A stretch of 64,000 nucleotides of DNA from Amphibacillus xylanus NBRC 15112 (GCF_000307165.1 NC_018704.1:372001-436000), one strand, 5' to 3'; counted from the first letter of the stretch, positions 26,930 through 36,738 are shown. Made by a program: numbers and translations. Notes: a model not told the origin generated them from the sequence alone.

Positions 26930-28453
26930 TTAACTAGCAATCTTTTTAATGTTTAAGTCGACATGGCTGATCGTATTTGATGCTTTTACCTTATAGCCAC
27001 AATAGATAAAGAAAAGCGCAATAATTGAATAACCAATCGTATAATCAGGTGCAGCATTAAGAGCTAGTGAAGGTGCATGCATAAAGCCGACGAATGATAA
27101 AATTGTTGCAATGATAGAAAACAGGCTTGCTCGTTTAAAGTTTTTATCAATTATAGCAACCGTTATTGCACCGAGTAGAATAGCGGTAAACATCGCACCA
27201 TTTCCTAATGGGACAATCCCTTCTGATATTCCAGCTACAACCTCTCCAGCACTGTTGTTGAAACGAGTCATAATATAATTAGCTAGATAAGGCAAGATTG
27301 CAATAGCAACGGCAGGATAGTATTTCCTATCATTTGAAGAGAATGATGAAACGATTAATGACATTCCTGTGAATACAAGAATTGGTGCAATTGCTGCAAG
27401 TGGAATGATTGCGGCTAATGCTGCGATAACCCCAGTAACTGCAGTAATACCAAAGACAATGGCATTAAGGATACTATAACCGCGACCTGCACCCATTTCT
27501 TTGGATCCAACAGTTGCAATATAAACTGTTGTTGGGAATGGACCACCGAATAGCGCACCAATCATTGCGCCAATACCATCTACAGCCTGACATTCCCCTA
27601 CATGATATGAATCTCCAACTGCTTCCATTGCATCGACATTATTCATTGTTTCAATCGCGTTATATATTGTAATCGGAATTAATATAGCAAGTAGTCCAAT
27701 TAACGGACCGAATAAATACTCCAAACCTTGAAATGCTGCTAAAGAAGGAAGAATCGGATAAAAACCAACATGCTTAAGTCCTTCTGCAATTGAATCTGGC
27801 GATTGATAGCCCATGACAAATGCAAGAATTGTACCAATAATAATAGCAAAAAGTGATGTAGGAATTTTAAAAGGCATTGTTAACTTACCAATAAAACCAA
27901 CAAGGATAATGGCTAAGGAAACGAGACCGACAACAGGGATTGCGAAAGTGTTAAATAGCATTTCACCAGCAACAAATGTTAAGGCAACACCAGCAAGAGC
28001 GCCAAATAAAGCTGGACGTGGTAAAAACTTACGCACTTTATTACCAATAATACTTACTGATGCTTCAACTGCTCCGCTTAAAAATGCTGCTGCTACTGCA
28101 ATTTTCCACGCAAGTTCGTGATCATTTGTAATCGCAAGCGCAGGAGCTAAAACGCCAAATAAGAAGACGAACATTACAGGGGTACTAATCCCGTATGATA
28201 GTGCTGTTACATCAGTTCTTTTTTCTTTTACTGCAAGTCTTTTAGCCATATAAGCATAATATAAATTACCAACCATTACGGCAATTGCTGAACCGGGAAT
28301 AACTTTACCAAAGACAATGCTAGATGGGAAGCCCATTCCGAGCATGGTAACTGTTATGACGACAAAGTTTGCGAGGTTATTTTGAAATAAAGCAAAAAAT
28401 GCGTCAGTATCTTCTTTTTTATATAAAGGGTAGTGGAATGCTTTTTTTGACAT
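26930..28453 (-). CDS. NCS2-type nucleobase permease
   Basis: A 507-aa polytopic membrane protein with about 12 transmembrane segments, related to the xanthine/uracil and AzgA permeases of the NCS2 group. Characteristic stretches: NLANFVVITVTMLGMGFP near residue 28, NAIETMNNVDAMEAVGDSY near 262, and GAMIGALFGGPFPTTVYI near 293. It starts 31 nt after xpt in the same direction and shares the guanine riboswitch upstream, which argues for xanthine or guanine/hypoxanthine import feeding the phosphoribosyltransferase. It is not a close copy of PbuG at 61402, so two distinct permeases are present. Confidence 0.85.
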   Translation of the reverse strand: MSKKAFHYPLYKKEDTDAFFALFQNNLANFVVITVTMLGMGFPSSIVFGKVIPGSAIAVMVGNLYYAYMAKRLAVKEKRTDVTALSYGISTPVMFVFLFGVLAPALAITNDHELAWKIAVAAAFLSGAVEASVSIIGNKVRKFLPRPALFGALAGVALTFVAGEMLFNTFAIPVVGLVSLAIILVGFIGKLTMPFKIPTSLFAIIIGTILAFVMGYQSPDSIAEGLKHVGFYPILPSLAAFQGLEYLFGPLIGLLAILIPITIYNAIETMNNVDAMEAVGDSYHVGECQAVDGIGAMIGALFGGPFPTTVYIATVGSKEMGAGRGYSILNAIVFGITAVTGVIAALAAIIPLAAIAPILVFTGMSLIVSSFSSNDRKYYPAVAIAILPYLANYIMTRFNNSAGEVVAGISEGIVPLGNGAMFTAILLGAITVAIIDKNFKRASLFSIIATILSFVGFMHAPSLALNAAPDYTIGYSIIALFFIYCGYKVKASNTISHVDLNIKKIAS

Positions 28454-28484
28454 GGTTTTGCCTCTTTTCCTTAGTTTTGATTGA

Positions 28485-29075
<591 letters not shown>

Positions 29076-29085
29076 CTAAAAAACT

Positions 29086-29258
29086 AAAAAACCGAATGTA
29101 TAGACCACTTCATAACTAATAAGTGATCATAACATTCGGCAATCCGAAACTAGTTCCTTCAAAATATTGAAGCAACAATGCTAATCTTCACTCATAGTCA
29201 GGCTATTTACGGTAGCCCGGTAGAAACTTGTGGTCCATATCACCACGATTATACGAGT
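29086..29258 (-). promoter_or_regulatory. Guanine riboswitch with terminator controlling xpt-permease
   Basis: On the minus strand the aptamer (29258-29189) reads ACTCGTATAATC, GTGATATGG, AAGTTTCTACC, ACCGTAAAT and GACTATGAGTG, with the specifying C opposite G 29197. It is followed by CCGAATGT ... ACATTCGG and a T-run (stem arms 29132-29139 and 29092-29099), an intrinsic terminator. C in GACTAT predicts guanine rather than adenine. Confidence 0.95.
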
Positions 29259-29287
29259 AATAATTTTTTTATTTTTGTACAAAAGTA

Positions 29288-29316
29288 AGTATAAAACAAT
29301 TTTGTAGATTTGTGAA
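29288..29316 (-). promoter_or_regulatory. xpt promoter
   Basis: On the minus strand TTCACA (29316-29311), a 17-nt spacer and TATACT (29293-29288) precede the riboswitch by about 30 nt. Confidence 0.7.
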
Positions 29317-29432
29317 GTGTTATTTTTTGATATTACGAACAAAATTACCTAATTTAATAAAAATGTTCGTATTTTAATGTTTTTCTCATACTTAAAGGAT
29401 GACATAAATTATTAGTTTTCATAAATAAAAAA

Positions 29433-29470
29433 AGCCATGTAATAATCGAATGTTGATTATTACACGACTT
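29433..29470 (-). terminator. Terminator of the SDR gene
   Basis: AAGTCGTGTAATAATC and GATTATTACATGGCTT form a 16-nt stem with two mismatches and a 7-nt loop on the minus strand, followed by a run of seven T. Confidence 0.85.
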
Positions 29471-29492
29471 CTCATAATAAAAGTATTAAAAA

Positions 29493-30230
29493 TTACTGGA
29501 CAGTAAATCCACCATCTGCAACAAATTCAGCACCTGTACAATAAGTTGATTCGTCAGAGGCTAAGAATAAGGTTAAGTTAGCAATTTCTTCAGGTTTACC
29601 TATACGTCCCATAGGAATAGAATTGTTTAGAATTTCCCTGTATTCATCAGAAAGAACGCTCAAAATAGGAGTTTCGATAAGGCCTGGATGAATCGAATTA
29701 ACTCGAATATTATCTTTTGCATAGTCTAATGCAGCAGTTTTAGTCATTCCGCGGACTGCAAATTTAGATCCATTATAACCTGTTCCGCCTTGACTACCAA
29801 TAATACCAGCAATCGAAGATAGGTTGATAATAGATCCGCCACCGGCTTTATCCATTAACGGCTTAACTAGCTTCATGCCATAAAATACTGAATGTTGATT
29901 AACATTTATGTTTTTCATGTAATCTTCTTCAGACATTTCATCTACGGATCCTAAGATAGAAATACCGGCATTATTGACTAAAACATCCACTTTTCCATAC
30001 TTTTCATCAACTTTGTTTAGAACGTTTTTCCAATCATCGACATTTGAGACATCGTGCTTAATGAATGTCGTATTCTCGCCAAGTTCTTTAGCTAAATTTT
30101 CACCTTGATCGACTGAAATGTCAGTAATGATAACTTTAGCTCCTTCTTCAGCTAGTCGACGAACGATTGCCTCTCCAATCCCCTGTGAGCCACCTGTTAC
30201 AATAACTACTTTGTCCTGTACTCTCCCCAT
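29493..30230 (-). CDS. Short-chain dehydrogenase/reductase
   Basis: A 245-aa classical SDR. The cofactor motif TGGSQGIGEAIVRR is near residue 13; Asp after the second strand (ITDIS) suggests NAD preference; NNAGIS is near 86; the catalytic Ser is in INLSSIAG and Tyr/Lys in YNGSKFA near 150. The ATG at 30230 is chosen because TTGGAGG lies 8 nt upstream; a TTG at 30245 overlaps that site. Its neighbours are unrelated, so the substrate (secondary alcohol or cyclic ketone type) cannot be named. An isolated single gene with its own terminator. Confidence 0.88.
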   Translation of the reverse strand: MGRVQDKVVIVTGGSQGIGEAIVRRLAEEGAKVIITDISVDQGENLAKELGENTTFIKHDVSNVDDWKNVLNKVDEKYGKVDVLVNNAGISILGSVDEMSEEDYMKNINVNQHSVFYGMKLVKPLMDKAGGGSIINLSSIAGIIGSQGGTGYNGSKFAVRGMTKTAALDYAKDNIRVNSIHPGLIETPILSVLSDEYREILNNSIPMGRIGKPEEIANLTLFLASDESTYCTGAEFVADGGFTVQ

Positions 30231-30358
30231 CTCAGAAACCTCCAAATATATTTATTGTACACTTCTTAAATGTGAAACACTTCGCATAAATACAAAAGTA
30301 ATTAATCAATTATAAAATTCTACTTGAGTCAATTTCATAATACAAAAATCTAGTTAAG

Positions 30359-30580
30359 AACACGAACAATTACAAATGAAAATACAATATAATACGTAAA
30401 TAAAGAAGCCTAATCAAGTGATTGGAACGGCAGGCGGCGACTCCAGCGGGAACAATCGTGTCCGAAGATCCAGTGATAAAAGCTTGAAAAGCTTTTATCA
30501 ATTAGCTGAGGCCGATCCCGCGGAAAGCGTCCGCCTAGAGTGGAAATCACCGCGTCACCTGTAACCCAATTGTTCGTGTT
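30359..30580. repeat. 222-bp palindromic repeat element with 13-bp terminal inverted repeats
   Basis: AACACGAACAATT (30359-30371) and AATTGTTCGTGTT (30568-30580) are perfect inverted ends. Inside, AGGCGG ... CCAGCGGGA pairs with TCCCGCGG ... CCGCCT, and the centre is a perfect hairpin TGATAAAAGCTT-GAAA-AGCTTTTATCA. It is clearly GC-richer than the surrounding DNA. GCGGGA/TCCCGC palindromes of this kind are common intergenic repeats in Bacillaceae. No gene is seen in 30246-30700. Confidence 0.8.
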
Positions 30581-30716
30581 TTATAGCCAATTAAGTCATT
30601 ATGAAATTCATTCACTTATTAATCAATATCAATAATATTATGAAAAATTATTAACCTGACAATGTGTATCTTGTTTGGTAAAATAAGAAAAAATGTAAAG
30701 TAAGTAGGTGGTTCAT

Positions 30717-31568
30717 TTGATCTACATTGGTGTTACTGGATGGCGTGATCATCCTGAACTTTACTCAGCAGAAACTAAAAATCATCAGCGTCTATTAGAA
30801 TATAGTAGTCATTTTCCAATTGTCGAGCTTGATGCGTCATACTATGCGATTCAACCAATTCGTAATATGGAAAAGTGGGTGAAAGATACACCAGAAATCT
30901 TTCGCTTTGTCGTGAAAGCTTATCAAGGCATGACAGGTCATAAGAAATCTAACGAGCCTTATCAATCGAAGACAGAGATGTTTGAACAGTTTAAAATGTC
31001 ACTTCAGCCACTTATCGAGGCGAATAAATTAGGGATGGTGCTCTTTCAATTTCCACCATGGTTTAATTGTACTTTAGACCATATCGTATATTTACGTTAC
31101 TGTGTTCAGAGGATGAGAGGTATTCCGATTGCGCTTGAATTGAGAAATCGTTCATGGTACAGTGCAGAAAATTATCAGCAAACAATTGATTTGATGAAGC
31201 AAGATAATTGGATTCATACAATTGTAGATGAACCACAAGTAGGAGATGGCTCGATTCCAATTGTTCCAGTAGTGACAAATACAGAGAAAACTTTAATTCG
31301 ATTTCATGGTCGGAATGTATATGGTTGGAATCGTCCAAAAGATAAAGAAACCAATTGGCGTGAAGTTAGATACCTATACAAATATAATCAAGCTGAATTA
31401 ACGGAATGGCGTGATCGGGTTTTGCAAATTGCCAAACAATCAAAGGATGTGTATATTCTGTTCAATAATAACTCAGGCGGAGATGCCGCTGGGAATGCGA
31501 AGACATTACAAGCAATGTTAGACATTGACTATGACGGATTATCGCCAAAACAGCTTAGTTTATTTTAA
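30717..31568 (+). CDS. DUF72 family protein
   Basis: A 283-aa TIM-barrel-like protein of the DUF72 (YecE/YunF) family, function not established. Family features: IYIGVTGWRDHPELY at the N-terminus, VELDASYYAI near residue 40, MVLFQFPPWF near 105, ALELRNRSWY near 137, LIRFHGRNVYGW near 193, and YILFNNNSGGDAAGNA near 248. TTG 30717 is chosen because GTAGGTGG lies just upstream and family members begin MIYIGVTGW; a GTG at 30708 overlaps that site. A terminator follows. Confidence 0.9.
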   Translation: MIYIGVTGWRDHPELYSAETKNHQRLLEYSSHFPIVELDASYYAIQPIRNMEKWVKDTPEIFRFVVKAYQGMTGHKKSNEPYQSKTEMFEQFKMSLQPLIEANKLGMVLFQFPPWFNCTLDHIVYLRYCVQRMRGIPIALELRNRSWYSAENYQQTIDLMKQDNWIHTIVDEPQVGDGSIPIVPVVTNTEKTLIRFHGRNVYGWNRPKDKETNWREVRYLYKYNQAELTEWRDRVLQIAKQSKDVYILFNNNSGGDAAGNAKTLQAMLDIDYDGLSPKQLSLF

Positions 31569-31609
31569 TGATTAGTTAACTAATAAGTTGAGAAGTGATG
31601 CCTATAAAA

Positions 31610-31650
31610 GAACAAGGATCCAGTATAAACTGAACGCCTTGTTCTTTTTT
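31610..31650 (+). terminator. Terminator after the DUF72 gene
   Basis: GAACAAGG (31610-31617) and CCTTGTTC (31637-31644) with a following run of six T. Confidence 0.85.
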
Positions 31651-31670
31651 GATCTACTATAATTCATAAA

Positions 31671-32015
31671 TTAGGTATGGCTTGGTATTATTTTGCGGAA
31701 AAAGTAACCGATTAATAACGCAAGACCGTAAACAATCGTATAAAGAATCAGATATCCTATCGCAGAAGAGTTCCAAACGACAAAGCATGAGATTAGAAAT
31801 AGTAGTGCCATCATGATCAAATGCAACCAATCTAAACCGAACTTGTATGTTACATAACATGTACTGAAAAACACCGTAATTGAATTAATAAAGATTAAAT
31901 TAATAATCACAAGCCCGAATCCGTCGTCAATTTGCCTGATCATTATCGGCGGAAGGATAAAAAATGCCACTAAATAAAGAACAACAGGAACCCAATATTT
32001 TTTTACAAAATCCAT
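31671..32015 (-). CDS. Small four-helix membrane protein
   Basis: A 114-aa hydrophobic protein with four predicted transmembrane helices (about 7-22, 30-50, 62-80, 83-102) and a basic C-terminus. No family recognised. ATG 32015 is chosen with AGGAG 7 nt upstream; another ATG at 32021 is too close to that site. It is the third gene of a PadR cassette, 14-20 nt after the HAAS-like protein. In related cassettes the membrane proteins are poorly characterised targets of the PadR repressor. Confidence 0.75.
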   Translation of the reverse strand: MDFVKKYWVPVVLYLVAFFILPPIMIRQIDDGFGLVIINLIFINSITVFFSTCYVTYKFGLDWLHLIMMALLFLISCFVVWNSSAIGYLILYTIVYGLALLIGYFFRKIIPSHT

Positions 32016-32035
32016 AATCATACTCCTCTCACAGT

Positions 32036-32347
32036 TTAATTAAAAACCATTAGCAACAAGACATACAATAAGATTAGTAAAAACAATGTCGAACTAAGGA
32101 TTACAACAAAAGACGAGTTACTTAATTTTTTAATGTGTGCCTTTTTTAAGTCACTAGCCATTTCATGTGTATTGCCGAAATATTCAATGGCTAACTCGAT
32201 TGCTTCTTCATCACTAGAGCTTGTTTTACGAATTTCTTCATATGATTCTAATAAGTGACTATAGATTTCATTCCTAGCTTCTTTGCGTTCAATTGGATCA
32301 GTAATGGAACGAGCAACATGTTTAGCATACTGTTTTAACGCTCTCAT
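32036..32347 (-). CDS. HAAS/DUF1700-like membrane-anchored protein
   Basis: A 103-aa protein with an N-terminal helical signalling-type domain (DPIERKEARNEIYSHLLESY at about 17-36; SSDEEAIELAIEYFGN), then one C-terminal transmembrane helix (about 79-101). This arrangement matches the HAAS/DUF1700-like domains that accompany PadR regulators. It starts 3 nt after the PadR stop, so the two are co-translated. The role of such proteins is mostly inferred: membrane partners in stress or envelope responses. Confidence 0.75.
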   Translation of the reverse strand: MRALKQYAKHVARSITDPIERKEARNEIYSHLLESYEEIRKTSSSDEEAIELAIEYFGNTHEMASDLKKAHIKKLSNSSFVVILSSTLFLLILLYVLLLMVFN

Positions 32348-32350
32348 CGT

Positions 32351-32674
32351 TTAGCCTCCCAGCACGTTATTTGTCGCTGTTTCAAGCTGACGCCACTTTG
32401 TGATAAGTTCTTTTAAAGTTTCTTTACCCTGTTCTGTAATCTGATAATATTTTCGTTTTCTCCCTGTCTCACTTTCCTGCCAGTAGCTGCTTACGTCTTT
32501 TGATTGTTCAAAGCTATGGAGAATTGGATAGAGTGTTCCTTCCTTGATTGTAACTAACCCGTCTGACTGTTGGGTAAGCTTTTTCACTAAGGCATACCCA
32601 TATAAATCTTCATTACTTATTAGCTTTAGAACAAGGATCTTAAGCACACCTTTCAACATTTCGCCTTCAACCAA
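32351..32674 (-). CDS. PadR-family transcriptional regulator
   Basis: A 107-aa PadR repressor of the short type. Its winged helix reads LKGVLKILVLKLISNEDLYG, then VTIKEGTLYPILHSFEQ (recognition helix) and GRKRKYYQITEQGKETL (wing), with a C-terminal dimerisation helix. The TTG at 32674 is preferred, with AGGTGAT 4-5 nt upstream; GTG and ATG a few codons earlier are too close to that site. The perfect palindrome at 32707-32731, right before the gene, is the likely auto-operator. Confidence 0.88.
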   Translation of the reverse strand: MVEGEMLKGVLKILVLKLISNEDLYGYALVKKLTQQSDGLVTIKEGTLYPILHSFEQSKDVSSYWQESETGRKRKYYQITEQGKETLKELITKWRQLETATNNVLGG

Positions 32675-32706
32675 GTTCATCACCTAACTTCATATATTTT
32701 ATTACT

Positions 32707-32731
32707 ATATACATTGTAATACTATGTATAT
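32707..32731. promoter_or_regulatory. Probable PadR operator
   Basis: ATATACAT, a 9-nt spacer and ATGTATAT form a perfect 8-bp palindrome. PadR-type regulators bind ATGT/ACAT half-sites with such spacing. It lies 33 bp upstream of the PadR start, over its predicted promoter (TATAGT on the minus strand). Confidence 0.75.
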
Positions 32732-32889
32732 GCGCAGTCAATCCTTATGGTTCATAAAAGCTGGAAAATATATATGAGCTGAAATAATCGATTATGTTAA
32801 AATGAATAAAAGAATGAAATGTAGTTATATAATGGATAGTACTGTGATAGCTAACGTGGGAAGGCTTATCACTTGAGAGGGATGATCTT

Positions 32890-34011
32890 TTGAAACGATT
32901 CTTTTATTCGTTAATCATAGTTTTGATATTATGGTGGACATACCCACTATGGGAAGAGCCAATTCGTGAAGTCCTTCCTGTCCGTTTAAATAACTTGATT
33001 GACTCAATTAGTGAGCATACAGGGGAATTACTAGAGAAAAATGATTATCTTAAAAAGCTGCGTGGTCATCTATCATCACCTGAACTTCTGGCGCCTCACG
33101 CAAATGATCGATCGGAACAAGAAACTGATGAAAAGATCGAGCTCTTTGCCCCCAAAAGACAAACCTTTTCAATTGGGAATGTTGAATTAGGCGATACTTA
33201 TGAAGAGGTGGCTAAAATATATGGTGATCCAGTTAGAGAAAGCATGAATGAATATGGATTAGCTTGGTTCACTTATCATGAGAATTATCAAAATTTTATT
33301 ATGATTGCGTTTGATGATGAAGAAATTGTAAGAGGGCTATACACGAACCAAGACTTAATTTCCTCTACTTTAGGGATTAAGCTAGGAGATTCAAAAACTA
33401 CCGTTAACAATATTTTAGGTGAACCTGAAGAACTGATTCACTATAGACAATTTATTTATCAAGTTGATAGTGATAATGAATATGATATCTATCAGATTGA
33501 TGGTAGCTATCTCACGATATTTTATGACACTCAAGCAGATGATCAGGTGACAGCGATACAATTAATCGATCAGAAATTAGAGTTAACAAAAGAAGCGCTT
33601 TATCCGGCGCATAATGAAGCATTGAGAGAAGGCTTTGAATATCAATTATTTGATTTAACAAATGCGAGTCGTGTAAAACAAGGGCTGCCTGTATTAGAAT
33701 GGGAGGAGGCGGTCCGTAAGACTGCGAGAAAGCATAGTACAGATATGGCGGAAAATGAATTCTTTAATCATACAAACTTACAAAACGAGACATTTTCCGA
33801 TCGGTTAATAAATGATGGGATTAGATTCACTGTTGCTGGGGAAAATCTAGCATATGGACAATTTAGTAGTATTTTCGCTCACCAAGGATTAATGAATTCG
33901 CCAGGCCATCGGGAAAATATTCTCTATAATGATTTTACTAAGCTTGGCATAGGTGTTGATTTTAATGAAAGCAATCAACCATTTTATACGGAGAAGTTCT
34001 ATGCTGATTAA
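32890..34011 (+). CDS. CAP-domain secreted or membrane-anchored protein (YlbC-like)
   Basis: A 373-aa protein exported by an N-terminal hydrophobic helix (about 5-20) that may remain as anchor. A CAP-associated N-terminal domain (about 95-225: IGNVELGDTYEEVAKIYGDP, a repeated LGDSKTTVNNILGEP) precedes a C-terminal SCP/PR1 CAP domain (about 250-370) with ARKHSTDMAENEFFNHTN, GENLAYG and SPGHRENIL carrying the conserved His and Glu residues. The layout matches B. subtilis YlbC. TTG 32890 is used, with GAGAGGGA 7 nt upstream. Function of bacterial CAP proteins is largely unknown. Confidence 0.88.
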   Translation: MKRFFYSLIIVLILWWTYPLWEEPIREVLPVRLNNLIDSISEHTGELLEKNDYLKKLRGHLSSPELLAPHANDRSEQETDEKIELFAPKRQTFSIGNVELGDTYEEVAKIYGDPVRESMNEYGLAWFTYHENYQNFIMIAFDDEEIVRGLYTNQDLISSTLGIKLGDSKTTVNNILGEPEELIHYRQFIYQVDSDNEYDIYQIDGSYLTIFYDTQADDQVTAIQLIDQKLELTKEALYPAHNEALREGFEYQLFDLTNASRVKQGLPVLEWEEAVRKTARKHSTDMAENEFFNHTNLQNETFSDRLINDGIRFTVAGENLAYGQFSSIFAHQGLMNSPGHRENILYNDFTKLGIGVDFNESNQPFYTEKFYAD

Positions 34012-34072
34012 TGCACTTAGCACAAAATCATGATAGCGTGAGGTAGAAATAAGTTTATATTGGAGGATCGTG

Positions 34073-34756
34073 ATGCAAGATCAAGTGAGACAACAAATTT
34101 TTAGTTTAATTGACCCTGATTATCAGAAGTTTTCAGCAAAGCTTAACCCGACAGCTTCAAATATTTTAGGTGTTCGCCTGCCGCATCTTCGTAAATTAGC
34201 AAAACAAATTGCTAAGGATGATTGGAGACGATATCTTGCGACTGCAAAGGATGATTATTTTGAAGAAGTCATGTTGCAGGGATTGGTTATCGGATCGATC
34301 AAGGCAGATATTGAAGAGATTTTATCAGAAGCGGCAAAGTTTATTCCGAAAATAAATAATTGGTCGGTTTGTGATAGCTTTTGTTCAAGTTTAAAGGTGA
34401 CTAATAAGTATAAGGAACGAGTCTGGGAATTTATTCAGCCGTACATTGCTTCAGATCAAGAATATGATCTGCGATTTGCGGTTGTGATGATGTTAAACTA
34501 TTACTTAGATCGTGAATATATTGATCAAGTATTGTCGATTTTAGACAGGATAAAGCATGAGGCGTATTACGTTAAGATGGCTATTGCCTGGGCAATATCG
34601 ATGTGTTTTATAAAGTTTCCTGACCAGACGATCGTCTTTTTAAAAGATAACACATTAGATGATTTTACTTATCATAAAGCGTTACAAAAAATTACTGAAT
34701 CGCATCGTGTCGATCAAGAGACAAAAATGCAAATTAGACAGATGAGACGAAAATAA
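34073..34756 (+). CDS. AlkD-like DNA alkylation repair protein
   Basis: A 227-aa all-helical HEAT-like repeat protein of the AlkD family, DNA glycosylases that remove bulky or N3/N7-alkylated purines without base flipping. Key AlkD residues can be placed: Trp and Asp in NNWSVCDSFC, Arg in DLRFAVVMMLNYYL, Trp in MAIAWAISMC. ATG 34073 is preferred over the adjacent GTG 34070, since GGAGG lies 6 nt before it. It follows the CAP gene by about 60 nt but is functionally unrelated. It ends at a strong bidirectional terminator. Confidence 0.87.
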   Translation: MQDQVRQQIFSLIDPDYQKFSAKLNPTASNILGVRLPHLRKLAKQIAKDDWRRYLATAKDDYFEEVMLQGLVIGSIKADIEEILSEAAKFIPKINNWSVCDSFCSSLKVTNKYKERVWEFIQPYIASDQEYDLRFAVVMMLNYYLDREYIDQVLSILDRIKHEAYYVKMAIAWAISMCFIKFPDQTIVFLKDNTLDDFTYHKALQKITESHRVDQETKMQIRQMRRK

Positions 34757-34767
34757 TACAAGAGATA

Positions 34768-34816
34768 AAAATACCTAGTACGCAATCTTTAATTGTGCGT
34801 ACTAGGTATTTTTATT
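34768..34816. terminator. Bidirectional terminator between alkD-like gene and fruA
   Basis: AAAAATACCTAGTACGCA and TGTGCGTACTAGGTATTTTT form a very long, nearly perfect stem with A and T runs on either side, serving both convergent genes. Confidence 0.92.
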
Positions 34817-36738
34817 TATGATAATTGTTCAGAAACAATTTGCTCTTCAAGTGGTTTTTTCCAAAGACCTAGAATAAATGTACTTATCAGCGTACCGATG
34901 ATAATCGATAGGAATAGTAATAATCGATTTTCACCTAATGGAATGATAGTAAACAGACCACCATGTGGTGCTGGAACACTCGTTAACCATAATTGAGTTA
35001 ATCCACCCCCGATAGCACTTCCGATCATGCTTGAAACAATCACACGAATTGGATCAGCAGCTGCGAATGGAATTGCACCTTCAGTAATGAATGATAGACC
35101 TAATACAATGTTCGTTAAGGCAGATTCTTGCTGAACTTTAGTAAATTTATTTCTAAAAATCATTGTTGCTAATGCAATTGCCAATGGCGGAATCATTCCA
35201 CCAACCATGACAGCAGCCATTAAGCTTCCGTCACCAGTATCGTTGTAAATCCCAATAGAGAAGGCATAAGCCGCTTTATTAATCGGTCCACCCATATCTG
35301 TTGCCATCATCGCACCTAGAGTTGCACCTAAGAGTACCTTGTTACCAGTGCCAAGATTTTCTAATACGTTAATCATGGCAATGTTAATATTTGCAAAAAT
35401 TGGACCGAAAACAAAGTACATTAACAAACCTGTGACAAATAACGTCAGAATTGGATAAAATAAAATTGTTCTAATTCCAGATAAGCTCTTTGGCATGTTC
35501 TTTAATAAATTGATAATCAGAAGTGTGACATATCCAGCTAAGAACCCGGCCATAATTCCACCTAAGAATCCAGCATTTGCACTAAAGGCTAATGCGCCAG
35601 CGGTAAACCCACTGACCATCGCGGGTTTTCCACCAATACTCATGGCAATATAACCGGATAGAACAGGTATTAATAAGTTGAATGCTGCCTCGCCCACTTG
35701 TTTGATACCTAGGAAAGTTCCCGAGTCGCTGCCTAAAAGTCGTTCTAGCATAAATGCAATTGCTAGAATAATTCCACCAGCAATAACAAATGGTAGCATA
35801 CTTGAGACACCATTCATTAAATTGTTATAAATTGATTTTAAAGAAAATGGATTTACGTCTTGGTCGTCATTTGTTGCTGAATCTTTTTCTTGATCACTAC
35901 GACTAGCACGATAAACTGGTGCTTCACCTGATAATACTTCATTGATTAATTCTTTACTTTTCTTAATTCCATCGGCTACTGGTCGTTCAACAGTTGGTTT
36001 GCCATTGAAACGGGCCATCGGAACATTTTTACCAACTGCAACTATGACACCGTCTGCGCGTTCAATGTCATCAGCTGTAAGGTGATTCTTAACACCGTCT
36101 GATCCGTGTGTTTCAACTTTGATGTTGACACCCATTTCTTGTGCTGTCTTTTTCAGAGCATCTTCTGCCATATACGTATGAGCGATACCTGTTGGACAAG
36201 CGGTTACAGCGATAATATAAGGTTGATCTGCTTGATTATTTTTATCAGCTGGAACACTCGTTTGAGGCTGATCTTGTTCTAAACTAGCCTCAGCTAAATT
36301 AATGACAGCTGTTACACTTTGTGGCGTGTTAGCGGCATCAAGTGCTTGAATAAAATCGTTGTTCATTAAGAGCTTTGATAAATTTGATAAGATCGATAAG
36401 TGTGTTTCATTGGCGCTATCTTTCGCCGCGATCATAAAGAATAATCGAGCTGGTTGTCCGTCCAAACTGTCAAAGTCAATTCCAGTAGGATGTTTGGCAA
36501 ATACGACAGAAGTTTGTTTGACTGCTTTATTTTTGGCGTGTGGCATAGCAATACCATCACCAAGTCCTGTACTCATACTTTTTTCACGTTCTGCAATTGC
36601 CTCTCTAAATGTATCGAAATCATCTACAGCTCCTGTGTCAACGAGTTTTCTTACCATTTCATCAAGAATGGCTTCTTTTGTTGTTGCTTTAGGAGATAAT
36701 ATCATTAATTCCTCTCGCAATACGTCAGTCATTTTCAT
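34816..36738 (-). CDS. fruA: Fructose PTS enzyme IIABC
   Basis: A 640-aa membrane permease that imports fructose and phosphorylates it to fructose 1-phosphate. Domain order is EIIA (about 1-150; active His in GLGDGIAMPHAKNK), EIIB (about 170-270; active Cys in AVTACPTGIAHTYMAEDAL) and EIIC (about 305-635; about nine helices, GGKPAMVSGF, GFITEGAIPFA-like LSFITEGAIPFAAADP). The ATG at 36738 is chosen with GAAAGGG about 9 nt upstream; it overlaps the 3' end of fruK by 14 nt. Last gene of fruR-fruK-fruA. Confidence 0.96.
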   Translation of the reverse strand: MKMTDVLREELMILSPKATTKEAILDEMVRKLVDTGAVDDFDTFREAIAEREKSMSTGLGDGIAMPHAKNKAVKQTSVVFAKHPTGIDFDSLDGQPARLFFMIAAKDSANETHLSILSNLSKLLMNNDFIQALDAANTPQSVTAVINLAEASLEQDQPQTSVPADKNNQADQPYIIAVTACPTGIAHTYMAEDALKKTAQEMGVNIKVETHGSDGVKNHLTADDIERADGVIVAVGKNVPMARFNGKPTVERPVADGIKKSKELINEVLSGEAPVYRASRSDQEKDSATNDDQDVNPFSLKSIYNNLMNGVSSMLPFVIAGGIILAIAFMLERLLGSDSGTFLGIKQVGEAAFNLLIPVLSGYIAMSIGGKPAMVSGFTAGALAFSANAGFLGGIMAGFLAGYVTLLIINLLKNMPKSLSGIRTILFYPILTLFVTGLLMYFVFGPIFANINIAMINVLENLGTGNKVLLGATLGAMMATDMGGPINKAAYAFSIGIYNDTGDGSLMAAVMVGGMIPPLAIALATMIFRNKFTKVQQESALTNIVLGLSFITEGAIPFAAADPIRVIVSSMIGSAIGGGLTQLWLTSVPAPHGGLFTIIPLGENRLLLFLSIIIGTLISTFILGLWKKPLEEQIVSEQLS

